64,000 nucleotides of DNA, from contig NZ_CP012697.1 of assembly GCF_001314225.1 (NCBI RefSeq), positions 2,294,001-2,358,000 on the forward strand, given 5' to 3'. Within the stretch, counting starts at the first letter, position 1, and the number at the start of each line of letters is the position of its first letter. The translations under genes and the position numbers were made by a program. Source of the stretch: Microbacterium sp. No. 7. Lineage in GTDB: Bacteria > Actinomycetota > Actinomycetes > Actinomycetales > Microbacteriaceae. Of this stretch, positions 42,976 through 50,003 are shown in pieces. Below the pieces are notes generated by a model, which saw only the letters and a program-made list of their open reading frames with translations, was not told the origin of the DNA and did not search any database.

Positions 42976-43715
42976 GGAATCTCCCTCCGCTGCGCGTCGA
43001 ACGCGGCCTGCATACGGGCGCCCATCTCAAGCCCGACAAGCACTCGGGTGTTCGCGCCGACCGCTGTCGAGATGTCGCGCGGCTCGGGCGTGGGGTCGTT
43101 CCACCGCTCGCCGTTGAGCCACGTCGCGCCGTACGGCACGAACTGCTTCTCCGGCCTATGAGGTGACTCGGCGTACGCGCGGGCGGCGGCGACGACGGTC
43201 TCCGGCGCGGCCTTCTTGATCGCGCGCGCCCACGCAGCCTGTGCGCTCTTCTTCGCATCCTTCCTCGGCCAGACGGCCCAGAAGTCGTCGAATGAGCAAG
43301 AGGCTTTATCTACCTCTTCTCTATCTACCTCTATAAGAGGAGCCCACTGCTGCTCCTGGCCGGTCGCTTGCCCTTCCGTGTCCGGTCCCTTCGAGCGACC
43401 GGACAGATTGCCCGATCCCTCGAAGCGTCCGTTCGGATGCAGCGTGTAGCCGTCCGTCTTGCTGGTCGCGCGCCCCTCAGAGCCGCGTCGCGAGTGCCGA
43501 TCGATCACCCCGAGATCCTCGAGGTGCTTCATCATCCGGCGGACCGTGCGTTCGCTGAGGCCAGATTCCTCAGCGATTTTCGCCTGCGACGGAAAGATCG
43601 ACCCCATCCCAGCACGCGACGACAGCGATGCGTACACGAGGATCGCACTGCGCGGCACGCTCTTCTCGCGGATCATCCAGTTCGGCACCGCTGCGAACCC
43701 CTCAGCCCTGCTCAT
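42972..43715 (-). CDS. Winged-helix replication initiator-like protein
   Basis: 247 aa. Residues about 1-75 form a wHTH like phage initiator/DnaD-type proteins (FAAVPNWMIREKSVPRSAIL, PSQAKIAEESGLSERTVRRM). A variable Ser/Gly/Glu linker follows, then a C-terminal helical domain (FDDFWAVWPRKDAKKSAQAA, QFVPYGATWLNGERWNDPTP) typical of phage replication proteins that end in a conserved W-x-W-P-R segment. ATGA overlap with the HNH gene. Confidence 0.85.
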   Translation of the reverse strand: MSRAEGFAAVPNWMIREKSVPRSAILVYASLSSRAGMGSIFPSQAKIAEESGLSERTVRRMMKHLEDLGVIDRHSRRGSEGRATSKTDGYTLHPNGRFEGSGNLSGRSKGPDTEGQATGQEQQWAPLIEVDREEVDKASCSFDDFWAVWPRKDAKKSAQAAWARAIKKAAPETVVAAARAYAESPHRPEKQFVPYGATWLNGERWNDPTPEPRDISTAVGANTRVLVGLEMGARMQAAFDAQRREIP

Positions 43716-44146
43716 CGGCTCATCCCTCCGTCTACCTCGACTGCGCGGCCACCATCGGTCAGCAGCCACCACGTCCCGTCCATCCGCTGCACCGGCACGC
43801 GCTCCGGCCAGAACTCCTCCGTCGTCGCTGTCCGCGAGATCAGCAACCCCATCTCGATCGCGCGCGCACGCTCGTGCTCCGCCCAGCCGTGACACCCCGT
43901 GGTCCCAGAACCGTGCAAGATCAGACAGTTCGCGGGCGACGTCAGGCGATGCAGTTCGGCGACGACACGTGCATCGCGCGGCCGCTGCGGCACGCCGCGG
44001 CCGCGCGGCCGCCGATGGTGCGCGGACCAGCCGAACCCGCGCTCCTCCCACCGCAGCGGCCGACGGCAGAAGAAGCACGCCTCCCCGTCGCGCTCGAAGA
44101 ACACGAGCCGCACCGTCCGCACTGTGAAGTCCCCCGCACCCATCAC
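43712..44146 (-). CDS. HNH endonuclease (early region)
   Basis: 144 aa. FFERDGEACFFCRRPLRWEE (CxxC), GWSAHHRRPRGRGVPQ (catalytic His pair) and PANCLILHGSGTTGCHGWAE give the complete beta-beta-alpha metal fold of the actinophage early HNH proteins. The start overlaps the upstream stop as GTGA (GTG 44146; ATG 44143 is equally possible). Role in replication/recombination or in host DNA cutting unknown. Confidence 0.88.
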   Translation of the reverse strand: MMGAGDFTVRTVRLVFFERDGEACFFCRRPLRWEERGFGWSAHHRRPRGRGVPQRPRDARVVAELHRLTSPANCLILHGSGTTGCHGWAEHERARAIEMGLLISRTATTEEFWPERVPVQRMDGTWWLLTDGGRAVEVDGGMSR

Positions 44147-44640
44147 GCACCCCGCCGGCTACCCGCGAGCGCATAGGTGATCTCGACCTGCTTCGACTGC
44201 GTCTGCGTCGTCGACTTCGCCGACTCCGTCAACTCCGCGACACGCCTCGCGTAGTTGTATGCGATCTCCGCGACCTCGACGGCATCCGCGAGAGCCTCGG
44301 TGAGCTCCTCGACACGCGCGGCCTTCTCGTCGACGGTCAGCTTCTCCGTCTTCGCCTCCTCGCGAGCTGTGCGCTGCGCCGCGGCCTGCGCCCTCGCGAG
44401 CGCCCGCCGCGCCGCCGACCGCATCCGCTCCGCCTCCCGCAAGATCACGACGTTCTGCCCCGCCGCGTACTTCAGATGCTCGAGGTCCTCGATGATCGAG
44501 TCCGGCGTCTTCACGGTCCCGGGTCTCGGCGGTTGCCGAACGATTCGGCGACGCACGAGCTCCGCCCACTCCTCGATCTCCGCGGGCGAATGGACTGGCG
44601 GCTCGGCGGCGCCGTGCTCGATCGTCGACATGTCGCTCAT
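44143..44640 (-). CDS. Coiled-coil phage protein, unknown
   Basis: 165 aa, nearly all helical: acidic N-terminus, basic middle (EERMRSAARRALARAQAAAQ-like run), then heptad-like EEAKTEKLTVDEKAARVEEL. ATGA overlap upstream. Possibly a structural partner for the recombination proteins encoded just upstream (inference). Confidence 0.68.
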   Translation of the reverse strand: MSDMSTIEHGAAEPPVHSPAEIEEWAELVRRRIVRQPPRPGTVKTPDSIIEDLEHLKYAAGQNVVILREAERMRSAARRALARAQAAAQRTAREEAKTEKLTVDEKAARVEELTEALADAVEVAEIAYNYARRVAELTESAKSTTQTQSKQVEITYALAGSRRGA

Positions 44641-44846
44641 CGCCAGACGCTCACCATCTGACGCCGGTCGAACTCGCGCACGACCTCGGCGCTGCCAGCG
44701 GTCCGCGTCACCAGATAGCGCTGCCCGTTCGCGCCACTCACGCGGGCCGTGACCTCGGGCCTGGGCCCGACGCTATCGATCTCGTCGCCGACGACGACGC
44801 TCTCGACAGGGACTGCGATCAGGCGCCGCACGCTCGTCGTGCTCAT
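44637..44846 (-). CDS. Small phage protein, unknown
   Basis: 69 aa, beta-rich (RLIAVPVESVVVGDEIDSVG, GQRYLVTRTAGSAEVVREFD), compatible with an SH3-like or OB-like small fold. ATGA overlaps on both sides, between the annealase and the coiled-coil gene. Confidence 0.65.
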   Translation of the reverse strand: MSTTSVRRLIAVPVESVVVGDEIDSVGPRPEVTARVSGANGQRYLVTRTAGSAEVVREFDRRQMVSVWR

Positions 44847-45766
44847 GACGCCTCGCTCGCGTACTCTGCGGCGACCTCGCGGTCGCACACCTGGCAGAGG
44901 CCGTTGTCAACGAACACGTCGCCGTCTTCCCGGCAGCGAGCGCACACGCCGCCCTGCTCTGCGCGGGCAGCGACGGGCGGGTCGTCGGCATCTCCCCGCT
45001 CCTCAGCGACGTGCTCGCCCGGGAGCGGGTCGCGCTGCGCCGACCGGGTGCCCGGCTCAAGCGACGGAGTAGCAGCACGCGGCGCACGCGGCGCCGGCTC
45101 GGCGGAGATCTCGTAGTCGACCTCCTCCTCCGTGTACAGGCCCGAGAGCTCCATCGGGAACGCACGCCGCAGCGCGAGCGCCTCGGCGACCTTCCCGAGC
45201 ATCAGGTCCGGCATGCGCTCCCACATCGGTGAGAGCTTCTCCCCGACGATCTGGCGGTTCTGCCACTCAGGCACCGTCACCGCGTACGACTTCCACCGCG
45301 CGACGGCGAACAGCGGCTCGTCGAACCCGCGCCGCCGCACACCGACGCGCGCCGCGGCAGGCGGCTCGTCGGCGAGCCACACGTCGACCCACGTGACACC
45401 ATCACCGGTCCACTCGATCGGCGTCTGCCCGGCATACTGCCCGGACCGCTGCGCGACGAGCCGGAACCCGTCAATGCTGACCGTGATCGTCCACTTCCCA
45501 CCACGTTCGATCGCGTAGATCTGCTTCGCGATGGGATCGAGGCCGGTGCGCTGGCAGTGCGCGAGGAACGCGACCACCGTCGATCTCGGCGCCGGCTCGG
45601 CCGGACCGTTCTTCGGACGCTTCACCAGGCCGGCGGCATCCAGCAACGCCTTCTGGTCATCCGTCCACAGCTCCGGGTCGGCAGTCGTCGGCAGCGCGAG
45701 GGAATCCTCGATCTGCCTCGGCGCGATGCGCTTGGTCGCGAGGTGCTCGGCGATTGCGGTGCTCAC
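44843..45766 (-). CDS. Phage recombination protein Bet (RecT-type annealase) with zinc-ribbon tail
   Basis: 307 aa. Residues about 55-215 match the Bet/RecT annealase core (VVAFLAHCQRTGLDPIAKQI, ERGGKWTITVSIDGFRLVAQ, LMLGKVAEALALRRAFPMEL). A linker and a C-terminal four-Cys ribbon (GVCARCREDGDVF ... GLCQVCDREV) follow. GTG 45766 was chosen: GGGGAGG is 7 nt upstream and it forms the GTGA overlap; ATG 45772 would sit 1 nt from the Shine-Dalgarno sequence. Anneals single strands made by the adjacent exonuclease. Confidence 0.9.
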   Translation of the reverse strand: MSTAIAEHLATKRIAPRQIEDSLALPTTADPELWTDDQKALLDAAGLVKRPKNGPAEPAPRSTVVAFLAHCQRTGLDPIAKQIYAIERGGKWTITVSIDGFRLVAQRSGQYAGQTPIEWTGDGVTWVDVWLADEPPAAARVGVRRRGFDEPLFAVARWKSYAVTVPEWQNRQIVGEKLSPMWERMPDLMLGKVAEALALRRAFPMELSGLYTEEEVDYEISAEPAPRAPRAATPSLEPGTRSAQRDPLPGEHVAEERGDADDPPVAARAEQGGVCARCREDGDVFVDNGLCQVCDREVAAEYASEAS

Positions 45767-46590
45767 AGCCATGCCTCCCCAGGCCGGTACAGCTCACCGA
45801 TCACGAGCGCATCCATCTCCGACTCACCGCGAGGACCGTCCATCGCGCGCGCCACGCCAAGGGCCGCGTGGAAGATCGACCAGACCAGGTCGCCCTTCTC
45901 CATCTCGATGACGTGGTACCGCTCCTCCTCGAGGTGGATCACGACGTGGTCGGTGATGCCGATGCCCGCGAGGTCCACCTCGCCGCCGCCCTCACCGATG
46001 TAGAAGTCGGCACGCGCGTAGCCCTCGAGCTGCAGCGCCGTCTCGCCGTACACCGCACGCGACGTCTTGATGTCCGCGAGGAACACGCGTCCCGGGAACA
46101 GAGGCGACGTGAAGATGAGGTCCAGCGTCCCGCCGTACGGTGCATCGAGGTTGCAGATCGCGGCCTCCGTTACGACCGGCACAACCTGCCACTCGTTCAA
46201 GAACCGCACGTACTGGTCGACCTTCTTCGCGACCTCGTCCGGGATGCCCTCGACGCGCTCACCGTGCACGAGCCGCTGACCATAGGCGTGGACCGCGGTA
46301 CCCTTCACCGCGGCACTGTTCCGCTTCCGCTCGTGCGCCTTCGACACCGTCTGGATGAACTCGGTGTACGGCGCCGTCGCGAGCTCGTCGCGCTTCTCCC
46401 ACGCAAGCTGTGCAGCCTCGCCGGCCGCCCAGTTGATCAGCGCCGGCTTCGGCATACCGAGGCTGAGGATCTTCGTGACCGAGATGATCTTCTGCCCATC
46501 GAGGAGGTAGCCGTGGTTGCGGCCGTAGTTACGGCGACGGAAACGACCCGCCGAGACACCAGCGAGAGTCGCCTGCGATCGCGTAGCCAT
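45763..46590 (-). CDS. RecB/Cas4-like PD-(D/E)XK exonuclease
   Basis: 275 aa. Catalytic motifs: His101 (GTAVHAYG), Asp157 (GGTLDLIF), Asp173-Ile-Lys175 (LADIKTSRAV) and Gln187/Tyr191 (LQLEGYARADF), the order of phage-type RecB-like exonucleases. No Cys cluster is seen, so it is not a Fe-S Cas4. ATG 46590 has GGAGG 7 nt upstream; a GTG at 46593 is an alternative. Pairs with the Bet protein to form a two-gene recombination system. Confidence 0.9.
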   Translation of the reverse strand: MATRSQATLAGVSAGRFRRRNYGRNHGYLLDGQKIISVTKILSLGMPKPALINWAAGEAAQLAWEKRDELATAPYTEFIQTVSKAHERKRNSAAVKGTAVHAYGQRLVHGERVEGIPDEVAKKVDQYVRFLNEWQVVPVVTEAAICNLDAPYGGTLDLIFTSPLFPGRVFLADIKTSRAVYGETALQLEGYARADFYIGEGGGEVDLAGIGITDHVVIHLEEERYHVIEMEKGDLVWSIFHAALGVARAMDGPRGESEMDALVIGELYRPGEAWL

Positions 46591-47276
46591 CACTGGCCCT
46601 CCGCCTCAGCCCAGCGCACCACCGTTGCCCTGCCGAGACGTCGAAGCGCCCGGTACTGCGCGACCCACAGCTCTTGCGTGGCCTCGTCCGCGGTCCACCG
46701 GAGCCGGCGGCGCTTGACCTCGGCCATCAGCGTGCCGAGCGTGCCCTCCCAGCACCCCACGTGGAGCCTGTGTCGCCCGTTGGCTGTGCGGTAGAGCGTC
46801 GCGTAGACGTTCTCCGACCCGATGGGGCCGACGACCAGGCACTGCCACGCGCGATCGATCTGCGCGTCGCCGGAGATCTGCGCGTCGCCGGAGATCCGCG
46901 CGTCGCCGGAGATCTGCGCGTCGCCGGAGATCCGCGCGTCGCCGGAGATCCGCGCGTCGCCGGAGATCCGCGCGTCGCCGGAGATCCGCGCGTCGCCGGA
47001 GATCCACGCGTCGCCGAAGATCCACGCGTCGCCGGAGATCCGCGCGTCGCCGAAGATCCGCGCGTCGCCGAAGATCTGCGCGTCGCCGAAGATCCACGCG
47101 TCGCCGAAGATCCGCGCGTCGCCGGATGGAAGATCTGCGGATTCGACCCATCCGCCGACTTCGCCGGCCTTCACGCCGTGACGCGGAATGTCCCTTGTCG
47201 CCCGGATCTGCCGGACTGTGATGCCCCAGGCGTTGACCTTCTCAATGCCCGTGAACTCGTAGCTGCGCTCGGCCAT
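46590..47276 (-). CDS. Left-handed beta-helix-like six-residue repeat protein
   Basis: 228 aa. N-terminal cap (GIEKVNAWGITVRQIRATRD, VKAGEVGGWVESADLP), then 15 tandem GDAxIx units (residues 52-141), then a cap (RAWQCLVVGPIGSENVYATL) and a basic helical end. The cap-plus-repeat pattern matches phage proteins that fold as hexapeptide (acyltransferase-like) beta-helices without a catalytic site. The DNA repeats are near-identical (see repeat feature). Start ATG 47276 with GGAGG about 10 nt upstream. Function unknown; structural or protein-binding role possible. Confidence 0.85.
   Translation of the reverse strand: MAERSYEFTGIEKVNAWGITVRQIRATRDIPRHGVKAGEVGGWVESADLPSGDARIFGDAWIFGDAQIFGDARIFGDARISGDAWIFGDAWISGDARISGDARISGDARISGDARISGDAQISGDARISGDAQISGDAQIDRAWQCLVVGPIGSENVYATLYRTANGRHRLHVGCWEGTLGTLMAEVKRRRLRWTADEATQELWVAQYRALRRLGRATVVRWAEAEGQ
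46854..47123 (-). repeat. 15 tandem 18-bp coding repeats
   Basis: Fifteen 18-bp units read on the plus strand as GCGTCGCCGGAGATCCGC with few substitutions (GAAGATC for GAGATC, CTGC or CCAC for CCGC). Each encodes GDA-x-I-(F/S). The substitutions group: units near the N-terminal end mostly encode IF and those near the C-terminal end IS, suggesting block duplications. Confidence 0.95.
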
Positions 47277-47278
47277 GA

Positions 47279-47584
47279 TCAGTCCACCTCCGGGAGGTCG
47301 AGCTGCTCAACGCCGGTGCGCTCCTTGAGCGCCGCGTCCCGCAGATTCACCGCCTGCGCGATCGCCTTCTCGTCGTGCAGAGGTTCGATCGAGAAGGCCT
47401 TCACCACCGGGTACTGCTCGCCCGCGACGACCTTCTGCACGACCTCGTCGAGCGTGTACGTCACGATCGCGACGATCGGCTGCGCCGACCCCGCCTGCTC
47501 GATCAGTTCCTCCTCGAGCCCGTAGAACCCGTTCCGCTCCTCCGGGGGCACACCCCTCGCGAAACTCGTCGGCTTGATGTCCAT
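47279..47584 (-). CDS. Phage protein, unknown
   Basis: 101 aa (MDIKPTSFARGVPPEERNGF ...; PIVAIVTYTLDEVVQKVVAG), alpha/beta, soluble. GAGGGA lies 6 nt before ATG 47584. Conserved-looking in the early region but not recognised. Confidence 0.68.
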   Translation of the reverse strand: MDIKPTSFARGVPPEERNGFYGLEEELIEQAGSAQPIVAIVTYTLDEVVQKVVAGEQYPVVKAFSIEPLHDEKAIAQAVNLRDAALKERTGVEQLDLPEVD

Positions 47585-47592
47585 CGCTTCCC

Positions 47593-48192
47593 TCATCCCT
47601 GCGAGCTCGCGCCCGCTCCCACCGGCCACGGCACCTTGCCGTGCGCCGAAACTTGCTTCGCCGTGAGCCCACCTGGCCACGACATCCCCAGCGCCACCCC
47701 GCCCGCCGCGGCGAGCACCACCGCGTCAGCGACGTCGAACCGCCCCGCGCCGTACGCCGGCACTCCCGCCGCCGGGAACAGCTGCGAGGCAGCTGCGTGC
47801 ACCGCCTCCTTGCGCGCATTGCCCGAGCCCGCGAGGATCGCTCGCGTCTTCGGCGGCACGACCGCCACCGGCCCACGCGCGAGGAGCTGATCGATCAGCA
47901 ACCAGCGCAGCCCCGCACGCTCATCCGCGAGCGCCGCATGCCTCGCACCGATCGCGGGCCCCTCGACGACCGCGAGGTCGTGCTCTTCAGGGCAGAGCGC
48001 CAGGATCTCCGTCAGCATCAACCGGATGCGACGACGCATCGACCGCACACCCGACTGCTCCGGCGCCGTCGTGCGTGCACGCCACCACTCCCACCGGACC
48101 GGCTCGACCTGCCCCTCAGCCCCGACGCCGAGCTCCAAGCGCACGCACCCGCTGATCGTGAGCGACGTATCGAACCCGAGAACGACGCTCAC
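47593..48192 (-). CDS. RuvC-type Holliday junction resolvase
   Basis: 199 aa. RNase-H-fold resolvase with the acidic residues in place: Asp8 (VLGFDTSLT), Glu77 (AVVEGPAIG), Asp153 and Asp156 (RFDVADAVVLA). VVPPKTRAILAGSGNARKEA matches the RuvC basic region. Probably resolves recombination intermediates before packaging. GTG start overlaps the 48189 stop (GTGA). Confidence 0.92.
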   Translation of the reverse strand: MSVVLGFDTSLTISGCVRLELGVGAEGQVEPVRWEWWRARTTAPEQSGVRSMRRRIRLMLTEILALCPEEHDLAVVEGPAIGARHAALADERAGLRWLLIDQLLARGPVAVVPPKTRAILAGSGNARKEAVHAAASQLFPAAGVPAYGAGRFDVADAVVLAAAGGVALGMSWPGGLTAKQVSAHGKVPWPVGAGASSQG

Positions 48193-48347
48193 AGGATCAC
48201 CGCCAGACCCACACCCGCCGCGATCAGCGCCACCAGACCGGTGGACGCGCCAACCACCATGCCGACGCGTGTCAGGGTGTCTTCGCGAAACTCGACCGGC
48301 ATAGGGGCTCCTGCGGCTTCCTGCGCCGACACGGGCTCAAGGTTCAT
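48189..48347 (-). CDS. 52-aa membrane protein
   Basis: MNLEPVSAQEAAGAPMPVEF ... followed by a single hydrophobic helix (GMVVGASTGLVALIAAGVGL, then AVIL). The start overlaps the upstream stop (ATGA) and the stop overlaps the RuvC start (GTGA), so it is in the coupled early operon. Unknown function. Confidence 0.7.
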   Translation of the reverse strand: MNLEPVSAQEAAGAPMPVEFREDTLTRVGMVVGASTGLVALIAAGVGLAVIL

Positions 48348-48559
48348 TCCGACACCTCCGGGGAGGATCCCGCCGGCGACGGGAGACGGTCGCCGGCGGC
48401 GGGAGACTGAGGGCGCCGACGCAGCAGCACGACGGCGAGCGCGATCGGCGCACTCGCGCAGATCAGGTCGGCCGAGTTGATGCCCGGCGCGAGAGCCGCG
48501 GGCGTCGACGCGACCGCGGCCGCCACGATCAGCACGGCGAGGACCAGGCGGGCGATCAC
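48344..48559 (-). CDS. Small membrane protein
   Basis: 71 aa: two hydrophobic segments (ARLVLAVLIVAAAVAS and LICASAPIALAVVLL) and a polar Ser/Pro-rich tail. GTG start overlaps the previous stop (GTGA). Early phage membrane proteins may act in superinfection exclusion; no evidence beyond position. Confidence 0.7.
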   Translation of the reverse strand: MIARLVLAVLIVAAAVASTPAALAPGINSADLICASAPIALAVVLLRRRPQSPAAGDRLPSPAGSSPEVSE

Positions 48560-48771
48560 GACGCCTTCCTCAGCGGCGTGATCTTCGCGGCCTGGTGGAC
48601 GCACTTCTCGCCATCCAGCCAGGCTTCAAGGCAGTCCTCGCGAACGCTCCACCGGCCTCCGGTGCTCGCCTGCGTGCCGTGCAACTTCTTGCCTTCGAGG
48701 GCCTTCCGCACGGTCACGGGGTGCTTCCGAGCGATGACCGCGACCTCCGCGACCGTCAAACGCGCGCTCAC
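48556..48771 (-). CDS. Excisionase-like HTH protein (Xis/RDF candidate)
   Basis: 71 aa. HTH_17/MerR-like fold: RLTVAEVAVIARKHPVTVRK ... GGRWSVREDCLEAWLDGEKC. Small size, basic charge and early-operon position fit an excisionase or recombination directionality factor for the integrase. GTGA overlap with the Cro-like gene. Confidence 0.75.
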   Translation of the reverse strand: MSARLTVAEVAVIARKHPVTVRKALEGKKLHGTQASTGGRWSVREDCLEAWLDGEKCVHQAAKITPLRKAS

Positions 48772-49016
48772 CTCGACACCGCCTCGGGGGCATCGACCGC
48801 GACGACTACCTCGCCGAGACCGAGACCGAACGCGTCAGCGATGTTCCAAGCCGTCCGGATCGTGGGCTCGTCGCCCGCGCGAAGTCGAGAGAGCGTGGAG
48901 CGGCTGACTCCGATCATCCGGGCGAAGGCGTCGTCGCTCTTCACGCCCGAGTTGAGCTTGAGGCGATCGAGCAGGCCGGGACGGATCCTCACCTGCTGCT
49001 CATCTGTCCGATTCAT
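48768..49016 (-). CDS. Cro-like XRE-family regulator
   Basis: 82 aa. HTH at about residues 28-50 (DDAFARMIGVSRSTLSRLRA). First gene of the leftward early operon. ATG 49016 is at the predicted transcript start: TTGACA, 17-nt spacer, GACACT, 6 nt. Divergent from the repressor gene, so it likely plays the Cro role. Probably binds the operators in 49017-49104. Confidence 0.85.
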   Translation of the reverse strand: MNRTDEQQVRIRPGLLDRLKLNSGVKSDDAFARMIGVSRSTLSRLRAGDEPTIRTAWNIADAFGLGLGEVVVAVDAPEAVSR

Positions 49017-49104
49017 AAGTCAAGTGTCCGATTCGCGGGTCATGCTGTCAAGCTCATCGGACGAATGACTTGCGAATGAGTCATCGGTGAGTCATCCTTG
49101 AGAC
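49017..49104. promoter_or_regulatory. Lysis-lysogeny switch: divergent leaderless promoters and operators
   Basis: Leftward: TTGACA (49051-49046), 17 nt, GACACT (49028-49023), start codon 6 nt on. Rightward: TTGCGA (49070-49075), 17 nt, CATCCT (49093-49098), start codon 6 nt on. Candidate operators: inverted pair GTCCGAT (49026-49032) / ATCGGAC (49056-49062) straddling the leftward promoter; direct repeats CGAATGA at 49062 and 49073; GAGTCATC at 49078 and 49089. Both direct-repeat pairs are spaced 11 bp. Confidence 0.75.
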
Positions 49105-49581
49105 ATGAACGAGACGATGCGATGGATCGACGACGTGCGCGGATCCGACTCCATCCGCGAGGTTGCGCGCCGAGTCGGCATGAACCAGGGCACACTCAAC
49201 CGTCAGCTCAATCTCGGCCAGGTCACCTTCGAAACGGCCCGCGACATCGCCCGCGAGTACAGACGTCCCGTACTTGCCGATCTGGTGCGGCTAGGGCATC
49301 TCACCCCCGCAGATGTTGGTGTCGACTCGCTTGAGAGTGCTTTGCGAGCAGCGTCAGAGGCGCAGCTCACCCTCGAGATCGGCCGACGTCTGGGGCTCTC
49401 CCCTACGTCCACACTCTTTGACGCACCGATTGGTGAGGCGGTTGACAAGGCATCGAGCATCGTTCAGGCCAGGCTCGGCGCCGAACGCTCTCCTGACAAC
49501 GAGTCTTCGCGCGAGAGCGTCGCTCTGGCTGCGTCGGACGATCCGGATTGGCAGGCACGCCAGGAGGCGGAGGCGGAATGA
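49105..49581 (+). CDS. Phage immunity repressor (HTH)
   Basis: 158 aa. HTH near residues 15-40 (SIREVARRVGMNQGTLNRQL). Helical C-terminal part without an S24 (Ser/Lys autoprotease) domain. Paired with an ImmA/IrrE protease gene by an ATGA overlap. ATG 49105 is leaderless (CATCCT ends 6 nt upstream). Likely maintains lysogeny by shutting the divergent early promoter; induction would be by the downstream protease. Confidence 0.85.
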   Translation: MNETMRWIDDVRGSDSIREVARRVGMNQGTLNRQLNLGQVTFETARDIAREYRRPVLADLVRLGHLTPADVGVDSLESALRAASEAQLTLEIGRRLGLSPTSTLFDAPIGEAVDKASSIVQARLGAERSPDNESSRESVALAASDDPDWQARQEAEAE

Positions 49582-49964
49582 TCGATCTGCATGCGCTGAT
49601 CGGCGAGCTCGGCGTGCGCGTCGAGTACACGACGACGGGGCTGCCGCCGGAGCGCCTTGGCGCGTACCTCGATGACGAGCGTCTCATCCTCCTCCGGTCG
49701 TCGCTCTGCGGCGCGCTGGAGCAGGAGACCCTCGCCCACGAGTACGCCCACGCGCTCTACCGTGACCGCACCCGGCATCCCGCCGTCGAATGGCGGGCAT
49801 GGCGCACCGCCGCGCAGCTGCTCATCGATGAGCGGGCCTACGCCGCAGCCGAGCGGCTCAGCGACAACGCCTGGTACATCGCGCGCGAGCTCGGCGTCAC
49901 GGTGCGCATCGTCGAGGCCTACCGGAAGGCCATCCACCGCGGCGAAATTCGCCTTGCCGCGTGA
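49578..49964 (+). CDS. ImmA/IrrE-family metallopeptidase
   Basis: 128 aa. Zinc protease with HExxH: His54-Glu55-Tyr-Ala-His58 in TLAHEYAHALYRDR. Short relative to ICE ImmA (single domain). In ICEBs1-type systems ImmA cleaves the repressor ImmR; the overlap with the repressor suggests the same pair here. Inference: induction signal acts through this protease. Confidence 0.9.
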   Translation: MIDLHALIGELGVRVEYTTTGLPPERLGAYLDDERLILLRSSLCGALEQETLAHEYAHALYRDRTRHPAVEWRAWRTAAQLLIDERAYAAAERLSDNAWYIARELGVTVRIVEAYRKAIHRGEIRLAA

Positions 49965-50003
49965 CGACTGGACACCAGCAGCGAGACACCCTTAGGAGGA
50001 ACC

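Noticed and set aside
46854..47123. Short tandem repeats considered as a CRISPR array
   Set aside because: The units are contiguous with no spacers and lie inside a coding frame; no cas genes are nearby.
46822..47181. A plus-strand frame of repeated ASPEIRASPEI
   Set aside because: Complement of the 18-bp repeats; no start signal. The minus-strand GDAxIx frame has proper N- and C-terminal caps.
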